This document shows positions 44,529 to 52,471 of a stretch of 64,000 nt of DNA, one piece after another. Source of the stretch: Pseudomonas orientalis (GTDB taxonomy: Bacteria; Pseudomonadota; Gammaproteobacteria; Pseudomonadales; Pseudomonadaceae); NCBI RefSeq assembly GCF_022807995.1, contig NZ_CP094351.1:1023001-1087000 (forward strand), in the 5' to 3' direction. The position numbers and the translations under genes were made by a program. The stretch's first letter is position 1; each line of letters starts with the position of its first letter. Under the pieces are notes generated by a model that worked only from the letters and a program-made list of their open reading frames with translations, did no database searches and was not told the origin of the DNA.

Positions 44529-44532
44529 GTAA

Positions 44533-46716
44533 ATGGCGATGACCTCCTTGCCTGCACCCCTGCGCTGGCTGCACGCCCTTGAGTGGCGCCGTGGTTTTTT
44601 CGACTGGGCACGCAGCGATGGCGTGACCTGGGTGTATATCTTCAAGGTGTTGCTTGCCGCATTCCTCACGCTGTGGCTGGCGATGCGCCTGGAACTGCCG
44701 CAGCCGCGCACTGCGATGATCACGGTGTTTATCGTGATGCAACCGCAGAGCGGCCAGGTGTTCGCCAAGAGTTTTTACCGCTTCCTCGGCACGCTGGCCG
44801 GGTCGGCGGTGATGGTGGTGCTGATCGCGTTGTTTGCACAGAACACCGAACTGTTCCTCGGCGCCCTGGCCATCTGGGTGGGCGTCTGCACCGCCGGTGC
44901 CACGCGTAACCGCAACTTTCGCGCCTACGGGTTTGTGCTCGCCGGCTACACGGCGGCGATGGTCGGCCTGCCGGCCCTGGCCCATCCGGACGGCGCCTTT
45001 ATGGCGGCGGTGTGGCGGGTGTTGGAGATCTCCCTGGGGATTCTCTGCTCGACGCTGGTCAGCGCCGCGATCCTGCCGCAAACCTCCAGCGCCGCGATGC
45101 GCAATGCGCTCTATCAACGCTTCGGGGTGTTCGCGCTGTTCGTCACCGACGGTCTGCGGGGTCGCAGCCAGCGTGAAGGGTTCGAGGCCAGCAACGTGCG
45201 TTTTATCGCCGAAGCCGTGGGCCTGGAAGGCTTGCGCAGCGTCACTGTGTTCGAAGACCCGCACATGCGTCGGCGCAACGGGCGGCTCAGTCGCCTCAAC
45301 AGCGAATTCATGAGCCTCACCACGCGCTTCAACGCCTTGCACCAGCTGCTGGCGCGGCTGCGCGCCGACGCCGCCGATCACGTGGTGGCCGCGATCAAGC
45401 CCGGCCTGCAGGACCTTGCCGAAGTACTCGACGGTTTTTCCGCACGTGCCCTGACCAGCCCCGACGCGGCGCGGCTGGCCAACGTGCTCAGCACCTACAA
45501 GGACAGCTTGCCGGCCCAGGTGCGCAGCCTGCGCGCGGCCTTCCAGCAAGGCGAGCCCACCGAAGCCGAGCAACTGGATTTTCATACCGCCTACGAGCTG
45601 CTGTACCGCTTTGTCGACGACCTGCACAACTACGCGCAAACCCACGCCTCCCTGGCCGATCACCGCCATGCGCGGGAAGACTGGAGCGAGGTCTATACCC
45701 CGAAAACCAACTGGCTGGCCTGCGCCGCCGCCGGCATACGGGCCTCGTTCATCCTGATCGTGCTCGGCAGCTACTGGGTGGCCACTGCCTGGCCCAGTGG
45801 TGCAACCATGACCTTGATCGCCGCCGCCACCGTCGGCCTGTCCGCCGCCACGCCCAACCCCAAGCGCATGGCGTTCCAGATGGCCTGCGGCACACTGATG
45901 GGTGCGCTGGTCGGCTTCGTCGACATGTTCTTCGTGTTCCCCTGGATCGATGGCTTCCCACTGTTGTGCGTGATGCTCGCGCCGGTGATCATTTTCGGCG
46001 CCTTTCTCGCTTCACGTGCGCAGTACGCCGGGGTCGGCGTGGGCTTGCTGATCTTCTTCAGCACGGGTTCGGTGCCGGACAACCTGACGATCTATAACCC
46101 CTACACCTTCATCAACGACTACATCGCCATGGTCATCGGCATGCTGGTGTGCGCGGCGGCCGGGGCGATCATCCTGCCGCCCAACAGCCGTTGGCTGTGG
46201 CGGCGCCTGGAGCAGGACCTGCGTGAGCAAGTGGTGTACGCGATCAGCGGCAAGCTCAAGGGCCTGGCGTCGAGTTTCGAAAGCCGCACCCGCGACCTGC
46301 TGCACCAGGCCTATGGCCTCGCCGCCGGCCAGCCGCAGGTGCAGCGCGACCTGCTGCGCTGGATGTTCGTGGTGCTGGAGGTCGGCCACGCGATCATCGA
46401 GTTGCGCAAAGAGCAGGCGATTTTGCCGGTGCATCCGGCGTACGCCGAATCCCAGCCGTGGCGCCAGGCGATCCGCGTGATGGGTCGCTCGCTGGTGCGG
46501 CTGTTCCTGCAACCCAGCGCCAGCAACCTGGAGCGCGGGCTGATCGCCGTCGACCATGCGATCAGCCGCGTGCAGGCCACCGACGAACCGTTCGCGCCGC
46601 ACTTCGACACTTCGGCGCTGCGCCGGGTGAAAAGCTACCTGCACTTTATCCGCACCTCGTTGATGGACCCGCAATCGCCGCTGGCGGCGCTCAAAGGATC
46701 TGCAAATGCCTCGTGA
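44533..46716 (+). CDS. FUSC-family inner membrane transporter (AaeB-like)
   Basis: The 727-residue product contains two membrane bundles (about 35-175 and 395-545) each followed by a soluble part, the aromatic-acid exporter AaeB/FUSC arrangement. The N-terminal bundle has LPQPRTAMITVFIVMQPQSGQVF, the FUSC signature; the second bundle has YWVATAWPSGATMTLIAAATV. ATG 44539 (MTSLPAP) is a possible later start. It follows the channel gene by four bases and overlaps the DUF1656 gene by 11 bases. It probably exports hydroxybenzoates or similar acids; the substrate is inferred from family only. Confidence 0.92.
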   Translation: MAMTSLPAPLRWLHALEWRRGFFDWARSDGVTWVYIFKVLLAAFLTLWLAMRLELPQPRTAMITVFIVMQPQSGQVFAKSFYRFLGTLAGSAVMVVLIALFAQNTELFLGALAIWVGVCTAGATRNRNFRAYGFVLAGYTAAMVGLPALAHPDGAFMAAVWRVLEISLGILCSTLVSAAILPQTSSAAMRNALYQRFGVFALFVTDGLRGRSQREGFEASNVRFIAEAVGLEGLRSVTVFEDPHMRRRNGRLSRLNSEFMSLTTRFNALHQLLARLRADAADHVVAAIKPGLQDLAEVLDGFSARALTSPDAARLANVLSTYKDSLPAQVRSLRAAFQQGEPTEAEQLDFHTAYELLYRFVDDLHNYAQTHASLADHRHAREDWSEVYTPKTNWLACAAAGIRASFILIVLGSYWVATAWPSGATMTLIAAATVGLSAATPNPKRMAFQMACGTLMGALVGFVDMFFVFPWIDGFPLLCVMLAPVIIFGAFLASRAQYAGVGVGLLIFFSTGSVPDNLTIYNPYTFINDYIAMVIGMLVCAAAGAIILPPNSRWLWRRLEQDLREQVVYAISGKLKGLASSFESRTRDLLHQAYGLAAGQPQVQRDLLRWMFVVLEVGHAIIELRKEQAILPVHPAYAESQPWRQAIRVMGRSLVRLFLQPSASNLERGLIAVDHAISRVQATDEPFAPHFDTSALRRVKSYLHFIRTSLMDPQSPLAALKGSANAS

Positions 46717-46906
46717 AATTGCCTTCCACGGTATCTATATGCCGACCATGACCCTGATGTTTTTGATCGCAGCGGGGCTGGCTTGGGCGGTTGACCGCTT
46801 CCTGGCCGGGTTCGACCTGTATCGGTTTTTCTGGCACCCGGCGTTGCTGCGCCTGAGCCTGTTCGTTTGCCTGTTCGGCGCCCTGGCGCTGAGCGTCTAC
46901 CGTTGA
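46706..46906 (+). CDS. DUF1656 small membrane protein of efflux operon
   Basis: The 66-residue protein has two membrane helices (about 14-30 and 46-63) and the characteristic start PREIAFHGIYMPTMTLMF. DUF1656 (AaeX-like) proteins almost always lie between a FUSC pump and an HlyD adaptor, as here. It overlaps the pump gene and is ten bases before the adaptor. The exact role in the pump is unknown. Confidence 0.92.
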   Translation: MPREIAFHGIYMPTMTLMFLIAAGLAWAVDRFLAGFDLYRFFWHPALLRLSLFVCLFGALALSVYR

Positions 46907-46916
46907 GAATGCCCCG

Positions 46917-47777
46917 ATGAAAAAGTTTTTCAGCCTGCTCGCAACCCTGCTGGTGCTGGCATTGGCGATCTGGATTGGCCGCACGTTGTGGGTGCACTAC
47001 ATGCAGACGCCCTGGACCCGCGACGGGCGCGTGCGTGCCGATATCATCAATGTTGCCGCCGACGTGACTGGCGAAGTGGTCGACGTGCCGGTGCGCGATA
47101 ACCAGTTGGTAAAAAAGGGCGACCTGCTGATGCAGATCGACCCCGAGCATTACCGCATTGCGGTCAAGCAGGCGCAGTCACTGGTGGCGTCACGCAAAGC
47201 CACCTGGGAAATGCGCAAGCTCAACGCCCACCGCCGCGCTGACCTGGATGCCCTGGTGATCTCCAGGGAAAACCGCGACGACGCCAGCAACATCGCCGAT
47301 TCGGCCCTGGCCGATTATCAGCATGCGCTGGCGCAACTGGAAGCCGCTGAACTGAACTTGAAACGCACCCACGTCGTGGCGGCGGTCGACGGTTATGTCA
47401 CCAACCTCAATGTGCATCGCGGCGACTACGCGCGCATCGGCGAGGCGAAGATGGCCGTGGTGGATATGAACTCGTTCTGGGTCTATGGCTTCTTTGAAGA
47501 GACCAAGCTGCCCCATGTGAAAGTCGGTGACACGGCCGATATGCAATTGATGAGCGGCGAGACCCTCAAGGGTCACGTGGAAAGCATCTCCCGTGGCATC
47601 TACGACCGCGACAACCCCGAGAGCCGCGAACTGATCGCCGATGTGAACCCGACCTTCAACTGGGTGCGCCTGGCCCAGCGCGTGCCGGTGCGCATTCATA
47701 TCGATGAGGTCCCGGAGGGGGTGTTGTTGGCGGCGGGCATTACCTGCACAGTCATCGTAAACCCGACACAAAACTAA
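46917..47777 (+). CDS. HlyD/EmrA-type periplasmic adaptor (AaeA-like)
   Basis: The 286-residue product has an N-terminal membrane anchor (about 5-24), lipoyl half INVAADVTGEVVDVPVRDNQLVKKGDLLMQID, a short coiled coil (about 80-145) and the second lipoyl half HVVAAVDGYVTNLNVHRGDY. The shorter coil and overall length match AaeA-type adaptors working with FUSC pumps, not RND adaptors. It is the last gene of the four-gene efflux operon; a REPIN follows 55 bases downstream. Confidence 0.92.
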   Translation: MKKFFSLLATLLVLALAIWIGRTLWVHYMQTPWTRDGRVRADIINVAADVTGEVVDVPVRDNQLVKKGDLLMQIDPEHYRIAVKQAQSLVASRKATWEMRKLNAHRRADLDALVISRENRDDASNIADSALADYQHALAQLEAAELNLKRTHVVAAVDGYVTNLNVHRGDYARIGEAKMAVVDMNSFWVYGFFEETKLPHVKVGDTADMQLMSGETLKGHVESISRGIYDRDNPESRELIADVNPTFNWVRLAQRVPVRIHIDEVPEGVLLAAGITCTVIVNPTQN

Positions 47778-47831
47778 AAAATGCGGGAGGGGTGTGAGCA
47801 TCTACACGACTTTTAGGTACCGCGCGGAACC

Positions 47832-47932
47832 CTGTGGGAGGGGGCTTGCCCCCGATGGCGGTGGGCCAGTCACAGATGTGCTTACTGACACTCCCTCATC
47901 GGGGGCAAGCCCCCTCCCACATTTAGACTCGT
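47832..47932. repeat. REPIN between convergent genes
   Basis: CTGTGGGAGGGGGCTTGCCCCCGAT at 47832 is inverted as ATCGGGGGCAAGCCCCCTCCCACA near 47929, spacer about 45 bases. It lies between the convergent adaptor gene and the NTF2-like gene and can form a long hairpin in either transcript; it could serve as a bidirectional 3' structure, since no classical terminator is seen here. Confidence 0.92.
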
Positions 47933-47933
47933 G

Positions 47934-48335
47934 TTATGCCTTGATGAAGGTTTCATGCAAGTGCCGCCAAAGCAGCGCGCCACTGGCCTGCTTCTCAAAC
48001 ACGACCGTGGCGCGACGATCCGTGCGGGTGCCGCTGTCATCCACCTGATGCTCGCGATAAGTCACCGTGGCCCCGCGCGCATGCCGGTCTATCCCGGCCA
48101 TCTCGCTCAAGGTGATTTTCAGTCCCGGCCGCATCCCGCCCAGGCGCGTGAACAGCGCATCGACCCCGGCCCGGTTGACCCGCGTGCCGGTGGCAGGCGC
48201 AACCATGCTGAACTCGGGCGAGAAGCGCGCCAGCAAGTTCTGCAAAGTGCCCTCGGGCGCAACGCCGGCAAACCATTGCTCGATCTCGACGTGGGTCTGG
48301 ATCACTTCTTCAAAAAAATCGCTGTAATCAATCAT
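47934..48335 (-). CDS. NTF2-like/SnoaL-type DUF4440 protein
   Basis: The 133-residue product has a single cone-shaped NTF2-like domain: helices at the start (IDYSDFFEEVIQTHVEIEQWF), LLARFSPEFSMVAPATGTRVNRAGVDALFTRLG in the middle and strands with WRHLHETFI at the end. Such proteins are small-molecule binders or enzymes with varied roles, and no catalytic residue can be named. ATG 48335 directly abuts the SDR stop codon (48336), so the genes are coupled. Confidence 0.85.
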   Translation of the reverse strand: MIDYSDFFEEVIQTHVEIEQWFAGVAPEGTLQNLLARFSPEFSMVAPATGTRVNRAGVDALFTRLGGMRPGLKITLSEMAGIDRHARGATVTYREHQVDDSGTRTDRRATVVFEKQASGALLWRHLHETFIKA

Positions 48336-49148
48336 TTACAAACTCCCCTTCAAACCAAAGCGTTTCTTCAGCACGGCTTCCAGCAACCCCTTGGGCAACA
48401 GTGCCGCCATCAACGGCAACGCGCGGCTGCCATTGCCCGAGCGCAACAGGCGCGGTGGCTGCGTTTGCTGCACGGCTTTGAGCACATCCGCCGCAAACTC
48501 GCTGGCGGGGGTGGGTTTGTCCTGGGAGGCCTGGCTGCGCGCACGAATGCCGTCGCGCAACGGCCACCAGGGCGATTGTTCGTTGATCAGCAGCTCGACC
48601 TGGGCGCCGGCGTTCTTCGCAAAGCGGGTATTGATCGCGCCGGGCTGGACTTCCATGAGCCGCACGCCAAAAGGCGCCAGCTCCATGCGCAGGGCGTCGC
48701 TCAACGCGTGTACGGCGGCTTTTGACGCGCAGTAGGCGCCGGCGAACGGGGTCACCAGTACACCGGAAACACTGCCGATATTCACCACCAGGCCCTTGCT
48801 GCGGCGCAGCGCGGGGAACAGCGCCTGGGTCACGCCGACGATGGAAAACACGTTGGTTTCGAACTGGCGCTGCATCGCCTCGGTACCGCCGTCGAGCAAC
48901 GGTCCCATCGCGCCGTAGCCGGCGTTGTTGATCAGCACATCCAGCTCGCCCAACTGTTCGCCCAGGCGATGCAGGGCGGCGCGGTCGTTGACGTCCAGTT
49001 GCACGGCGTGGAAGCCGGCGGCGGCGAGGGCGGCGACGTCATCGCTGCGGCGGGCGCTGGCCCACACCTGGAAACCTGCGGCTTTGAACGCGTCGGCCAG
49101 GGCGCGGCCGATGCCGCTGGAACAACCGGTGATCAGTACGTTGGGCAT
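48336..49148 (-). CDS. Short-chain dehydrogenase/reductase
   Basis: The 270-residue classical-type SDR has TGCSSGIGRAL cofactor loop (about 7-17), NNAGYGAMG (about 74-82) and the active-site Ser/Tyr/Lys: GSVSG near 125-129 and YCASK near 138-142. No Asp/Arg cofactor determinant was checked, so NADH versus NADPH is undecided. The substrate is unknown. It lies between the 154-residue membrane protein and the NTF2-like protein on one strand. Confidence 0.9.
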   Translation of the reverse strand: MPNVLITGCSSGIGRALADAFKAAGFQVWASARRSDDVAALAAAGFHAVQLDVNDRAALHRLGEQLGELDVLINNAGYGAMGPLLDGGTEAMQRQFETNVFSIVGVTQALFPALRRSKGLVVNIGSVSGVLVTPFAGAYCASKAAVHALSDALRMELAPFGVRLMEVQPGAINTRFAKNAGAQVELLINEQSPWWPLRDGIRARSQASQDKPTPASEFAADVLKAVQQTQPPRLLRSGNGSRALPLMAALLPKGLLEAVLKKRFGLKGSL

Positions 49149-49162
49149 GGATCAATCCTTTG

Positions 49163-49627
49163 TCAGTCCGAGAAACTGCCTTGCAGGTGCTCGGCGCGAA
49201 ATTCCAGGGTTTGCGGGCGGTAGCCGGGGCGCAGTGGCGGGGCGGGCAGGCAGTCGTCCCAGGTCGCACCGGCTTGCAATTCGCCGGGGCCGCGATAGCG
49301 CGGCGCGGCGTAGACGTTGTCGGCCAGGTTGACGGTATCGCCCGGTGCATAGGCGGCGACGCGCCAGCGCAGTTCGGCCAGTGGGACGTCGTTGCCGTTG
49401 TTCAGGGTCAGTTTTAACGGACGGTCGGCCGGGCATTCCTGAGGGGCGTAAGTAATGCGCAATTCCAGGCGGGCCAGTTGCTTGGCTTCGCGGTTGTCCA
49501 GCCACACCACCCACACCGCCACGAAACCCAGGCCGACGGCAGCGGCCAGCGACACCGGCAAGGCCTTGGCCGGATAGCGCAGCAGCAGGACCAGCCAGGT
49601 GATGACCAGGAGAACGCCGAAGAACAT
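49163..49627 (-). CDS. Small protein with two N-terminal membrane helices
   Basis: The product is 154 residues from ATG 49627 (MFFGVLLVITWLVLLLRYP); the longer frame to 49657 lacks a ribosome site. Helices at about 3-16 and 23-40 are followed by a cytoplasmic or periplasmic part of about 110 residues with beta-rich Ig-like strands (LKLTLNNGNDVPLAELRWRV, YRGPGELQAGATWDDCLP). In Pseudomonas such genes are often called multidrug transporter, a label that this small protein does not support. It probably starts the transcript of the SDR and NTF2-like genes (14 bases between stop and next start). Confidence 0.78.
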   Translation of the reverse strand: MFFGVLLVITWLVLLLRYPAKALPVSLAAAVGLGFVAVWVVWLDNREAKQLARLELRITYAPQECPADRPLKLTLNNGNDVPLAELRWRVAAYAPGDTVNLADNVYAAPRYRGPGELQAGATWDDCLPAPPLRPGYRPQTLEFRAEHLQGSFSD

Positions 49628-49701
49628 AGTCACTGCCTCGCGATTGGGGTGAGCCATCGTACTGCGGGGCAGGCGACTTGCCTATCGGACGAGGTAAAGG
49701 T

Positions 49702-49730
49702 GGAACTGTTTGCTGGCGGCTATTCACACA
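49702..49730 (+). promoter_or_regulatory. HrpL-box-like sequence upstream of the 89-residue gene
   Basis: GGAACT at 49702-49707 is separated by 16 bases from TCACACA at 49724-49730. The HrpL (ECF sigma) consensus is GGAACC-N15/16-CCACNNA, so two fixed positions differ (T for C in each half). The ATG of the short orphan gene is 45 bases beyond. Two-mismatch matches occur by chance many times in a region this long, so this is weak evidence alone; the context makes it worth noting. Confidence 0.35.
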
Positions 49731-49775
49731 AGTGAGGTCACACTCCGGCTGTTTCCATCCACTCAGAGGCTCTTC

Positions 49776-50045
49776 ATGAACATAGCAAACTCTCCTTCGG
49801 CGCCTTACGCCCCCGGTCCAGCAGCGACGGATCAAGCTGGCGCTGCTTCGGCGGTCGGCACGCAGATACCCCCGCGCAGTACCGCCACCGAACCCAAAAA
49901 TAACGGATGCATGAGCGGCTGCACCGGGCCGGTCGCTGCCAGTGTCGTGAACTCCCTGGCGGGACTGGCCACTGCAGTCATCGGGCTGTTAAACAAACAG
50001 GATCGTTGCAATCACTCAAGCAGCCGGGAGTCGCTGCCCAAGTAG
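49776..50045 (+). CDS. Small protein of unknown function, 89 residues
   Basis: Read from ATG 49776 (MNIANSPSAPYAPGPAATDQ). The N-terminal 40 residues are Ser/Pro/Ala rich, with Ile at position 3, no acidic residue among the first 12 and several Ser in the first 50: the rules used to spot type III secretion signals. Residues about 51-72 (GPVAASVVNSLAGLATAVIGLL) are hydrophobic with small residues and are preceded by a Cys-x-x-x-Cys pair (CMSGC). It lies between the two-TM protein and the algA terminator with its own upstream gap. It is an orphan and may be strain-specific; coding status is likely, not certain. Confidence 0.5.
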   Translation: MNIANSPSAPYAPGPAATDQAGAASAVGTQIPPRSTATEPKNNGCMSGCTGPVAASVVNSLAGLATAVIGLLNKQDRCNHSSSRESLPK

Positions 50046-50050
50046 CGCGT

Positions 50051-50112
50051 AAAAAAAAGCCCCCACCCAGCCGACTGCGGATAGGGGACGCAATGGGCTG
50101 GGTGAGGGCTTC
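50051..50112 (-). terminator. Terminator of the alginate operon (after algA)
   Basis: On the minus strand a 15-bp stem (50058-50072 with 50096-50110, one mismatch) closes a loop of about 23 bases and is followed by eight T (A at 50051-50058 on the plus strand). It sits 14 bases past the algA stop and overlaps the 3' flank of the 89-residue gene. Confidence 0.88.
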
Positions 50113-50125
50113 TTGTACGACTGTT

Positions 50126-51577
50126 TTACTGCGCGATAGTTTTCACCGACACGCCACGTTCAATCGGCGTCGAGCGACCGTAGATATCTTCGAAGCGTTC
50201 GATGTCGTCTTCACCCAGATAGCTGCCCGATTGCACTTCGATGATTTCCAGCGGGATCTTGCCCGGGTTGCGCAGGCGGTGCACCGAGGCGATCGGAATG
50301 TAGGTGGACTGGTTCTCGCACAGCAGGAACACGTTGTCGTCACAGGTCACTTCAGCGGTGCCGCTGACCACGATCCAGTGTTCGGCGCGGTGATGGTGCA
50401 TCTGCAGCGACAGGCACGCCCCCGGCTTGACCGAGATGTGCTTGACCTGGAAGCGCCCGCCCATGTCCACCGAGTCGTAGGAGCCCCACGGACGATAGAC
50501 TTCGCAGTGGTTCTGGGTCTCGCTGCGGCCTTGCTCATTGAGGGTGTTGACCATCTGCTTGACGCCCTGGACCTTGTCCTTGTGGGCAATCATCATCGCG
50601 TCCTTGGTCTCCACCACCACGATGTTGTCCAGGCCGATCACCGACACCAGTTTGCCGTTGCCATGCACCATGCAGTTGCGGCTGTCCTGGATCACCACGT
50701 CGCCTTTGCTTACGTTGCCGTTGGCGTCTTTATCGTTGACCGCCCACAGCGAGGCCCAGCAGCCCACGTCGCTCCAGCCGGCGCTCAATGGCACCACACA
50801 GGCGCGCTGGGTTTTTTCCATCACGGCGTAGTCGATGGAGTTGTCCGGGCAGCAGGCGAAGGTGGCTTCGTCGAAGGTCACGGTGTCGGCGGTCTGCTCG
50901 CTGCGCTCGAGGGTCAGTACGCAGGTGTCGTAGATGTCCGGATCGTGCTTTTTCAGCTCCTCCAGGAAACGGCTGGCGCGGAACAGGAACATGCCGCTGT
51001 TCCAGAAGTAACCGCCGCTTTTAACGAACTCGACGGCGCGTTTTTCATCGGGTTTTTCCACGAACTGCTGCACGCGGCTCACGCCTTCGGGCAGCAGCGA
51101 ATCGTTGGTGGACTTGATGTAGCCATAACCGGTTTCCGGACGGGTTGCCGGCACGCCGAACAACACCATCTCGCCGCGCTCGGCTGCCACGGTGGCCAGG
51201 GCCAGCGCACGTTGCAGGGCTTTCTGGTCGTCGATGACGTGGTCGGCAGGCAGCACCAGCATCAGCTCGTCACGGCCTTCGTTGACCAGCATCATCGCGG
51301 TCAGGGCCACGGCCGGTGCGGTGTTGCGACCGAACGGCTCCATCAGGATACGCTGGCACTCAAGCTTGCGCGCGCTCAGTTGCTCGTTGACGATGAAGCG
51401 GTGATCCTTGTTGCAGACCACGATGGGCGAGTCCATGCCTTCGAACACCAGGCGTTCCAGGGTTTGCTGGAACAGCGTGTGCTCGCCGGTCAGGGCCAGG
51501 AATTGCTTGGGGAACTGTTTACGCGAAAGCGGCCAAAGACGTGAGCCGCTACCACCGGAAAGGATTACTGGGATCAT
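50126..51577 (-). CDS. algA: Mannose-1-P guanylyltransferase / mannose-6-P isomerase
   Basis: The 483-residue bifunctional enzyme has an N-terminal nucleotidyltransferase with GGSGSRLWPLSRKQFPKQF (about 8-26) and a C-terminal cupin-type isomerase (about 370-480; GRFQVKHISVKPGACLSLQ, then HHHRAEHWIVVSGTAEV). It makes fructose-6-P to mannose-6-P and mannose-1-P to GDP-mannose, the alginate precursor steps that flank AlgC. It is the last gene of the operon, with a good AAGGAG ribosome site, and is separated from algF by a REP element, so its level may differ from the rest. Confidence 0.97.
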   Translation of the reverse strand: MIPVILSGGSGSRLWPLSRKQFPKQFLALTGEHTLFQQTLERLVFEGMDSPIVVCNKDHRFIVNEQLSARKLECQRILMEPFGRNTAPAVALTAMMLVNEGRDELMLVLPADHVIDDQKALQRALALATVAAERGEMVLFGVPATRPETGYGYIKSTNDSLLPEGVSRVQQFVEKPDEKRAVEFVKSGGYFWNSGMFLFRASRFLEELKKHDPDIYDTCVLTLERSEQTADTVTFDEATFACCPDNSIDYAVMEKTQRACVVPLSAGWSDVGCWASLWAVNDKDANGNVSKGDVVIQDSRNCMVHGNGKLVSVIGLDNIVVVETKDAMMIAHKDKVQGVKQMVNTLNEQGRSETQNHCEVYRPWGSYDSVDMGGRFQVKHISVKPGACLSLQMHHHRAEHWIVVSGTAEVTCDDNVFLLCENQSTYIPIASVHRLRNPGKIPLEIIEVQSGSYLGEDDIERFEDIYGRSTPIERGVSVKTIAQ

Positions 51578-51670
51578 GGGTGTTTCTCCTTGAATCAGTT
51601 TGGGTCAGAGCTACGAAGGTTTGTCGTTTCACTCTTGTTTTTGTCTCGGTCCGAACTGAAACCGCAATCC

Positions 51671-51772
51671 CTGTAGGAGCGAGCTTGCTCACGAAAAATC
51701 TGAGAGCACCGCGATAAACCAGAGGCGCTGCGTCATCGTTGACGTTCTTCGCGGGCAAGCCCGCTCCTACAG
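51671..51772. repeat. REP doublet inside the alginate operon (algF/algA gap)
   Basis: CCTGTAGGAGCGAGCTTGCTC at 51671 and ...CGGGCAAGCCCGCTCCTACAG ending at 51772 form an inverted pair with about 55 bases between. Class: GTAGGAGCGAGCTTGCTCGC; the right arm has the CGGGCAAGCCCG core variant. It lies in the 221-base gap between algF and algA and would fold in the operon mRNA. Confidence 0.9.
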
Positions 51773-51798
51773 TAGATTGCGTTCAGTTCGGGAAATAA

Positions 51799-52455
51799 TC
51801 AGCGGGTCGACACTGGGCGTTTCACCCAGACTGGCGACAGGCTCGAACCGGAGCCGGTGACGTACAGCACCGCCGCTTCACCACGTTCCAACGCAACCGG
51901 CTTCACATCGCCGACCTTTTTGTCGCCGTCATACAGCGCCAGGCTCACCTTCACCGGGTTGATCTCACGCTCGCCACGGCCCTTGGCGGCCACCGACTTG
52001 ACCACGTCGGTCTTGCCGTCGGCAGTCTTGAGGGTCAGGGCCTTGTCGCTGAGGTTCTGCACGCGCACCAGGGACTTCTGCTTGTTCTTGAACGGCGGCT
52101 CCTCGATCAACTGCGGCTGGCCGCTGCTGTTATTGACCAGGGTGTAGTAGTGATCGGCGGCGAGTTTCACCGGCACGGTCTGGCTGCCGACCTTGGCGCT
52201 GTAGTCGCCGCCCGGCATGAAGCTGAAGTCACTGCTGGCCAGCGGCGCAACGTCGCTGAGGTTGGTGCTGCCAACCGTCGCGCTGACTTCCTGGTTCGAA
52301 GCGTTGTAGATGCGCACGAAGCTCGAGCCTTTTGGCGCGGTCGGGCCGTAGAGCGCAGCGTCACCACCGGCGAAGGCGGACAGGGATACGAAGCTCAGGC
52401 CGGCGGCGATAGCCAGGGTCTTGGCGAGACGACGAGGAGTTGTAGTGAAAGTCAT
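51799..52455 (-). CDS. algF: Alginate O-acetylation protein AlgF
   Basis: The product is 218 residues from ATG 52455 (MTFTTTPRRLAKTLAIAAG) with a cleavable signal (ending SAFA, about residue 29). The rest is two beta-rich domains (DAALYGPTAPKGSSFVRIYNAS; VLYVTGSGSSLSPVWVKRP). AlgF is periplasmic and needed with AlgI and AlgJ for O-acetylation. The longer frame to 52596 runs into algJ. It is 16 bases after algJ. Confidence 0.95.
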   Translation of the reverse strand: MTFTTTPRRLAKTLAIAAGLSFVSLSAFAGGDAALYGPTAPKGSSFVRIYNASNQEVSATVGSTNLSDVAPLASSDFSFMPGGDYSAKVGSQTVPVKLAADHYYTLVNNSSGQPQLIEEPPFKNKQKSLVRVQNLSDKALTLKTADGKTDVVKSVAAKGRGEREINPVKVSLALYDGDKKVGDVKPVALERGEAAVLYVTGSGSSLSPVWVKRPVSTR

Positions 52456-52471
52456 GTGAGTTACCTCTCTT

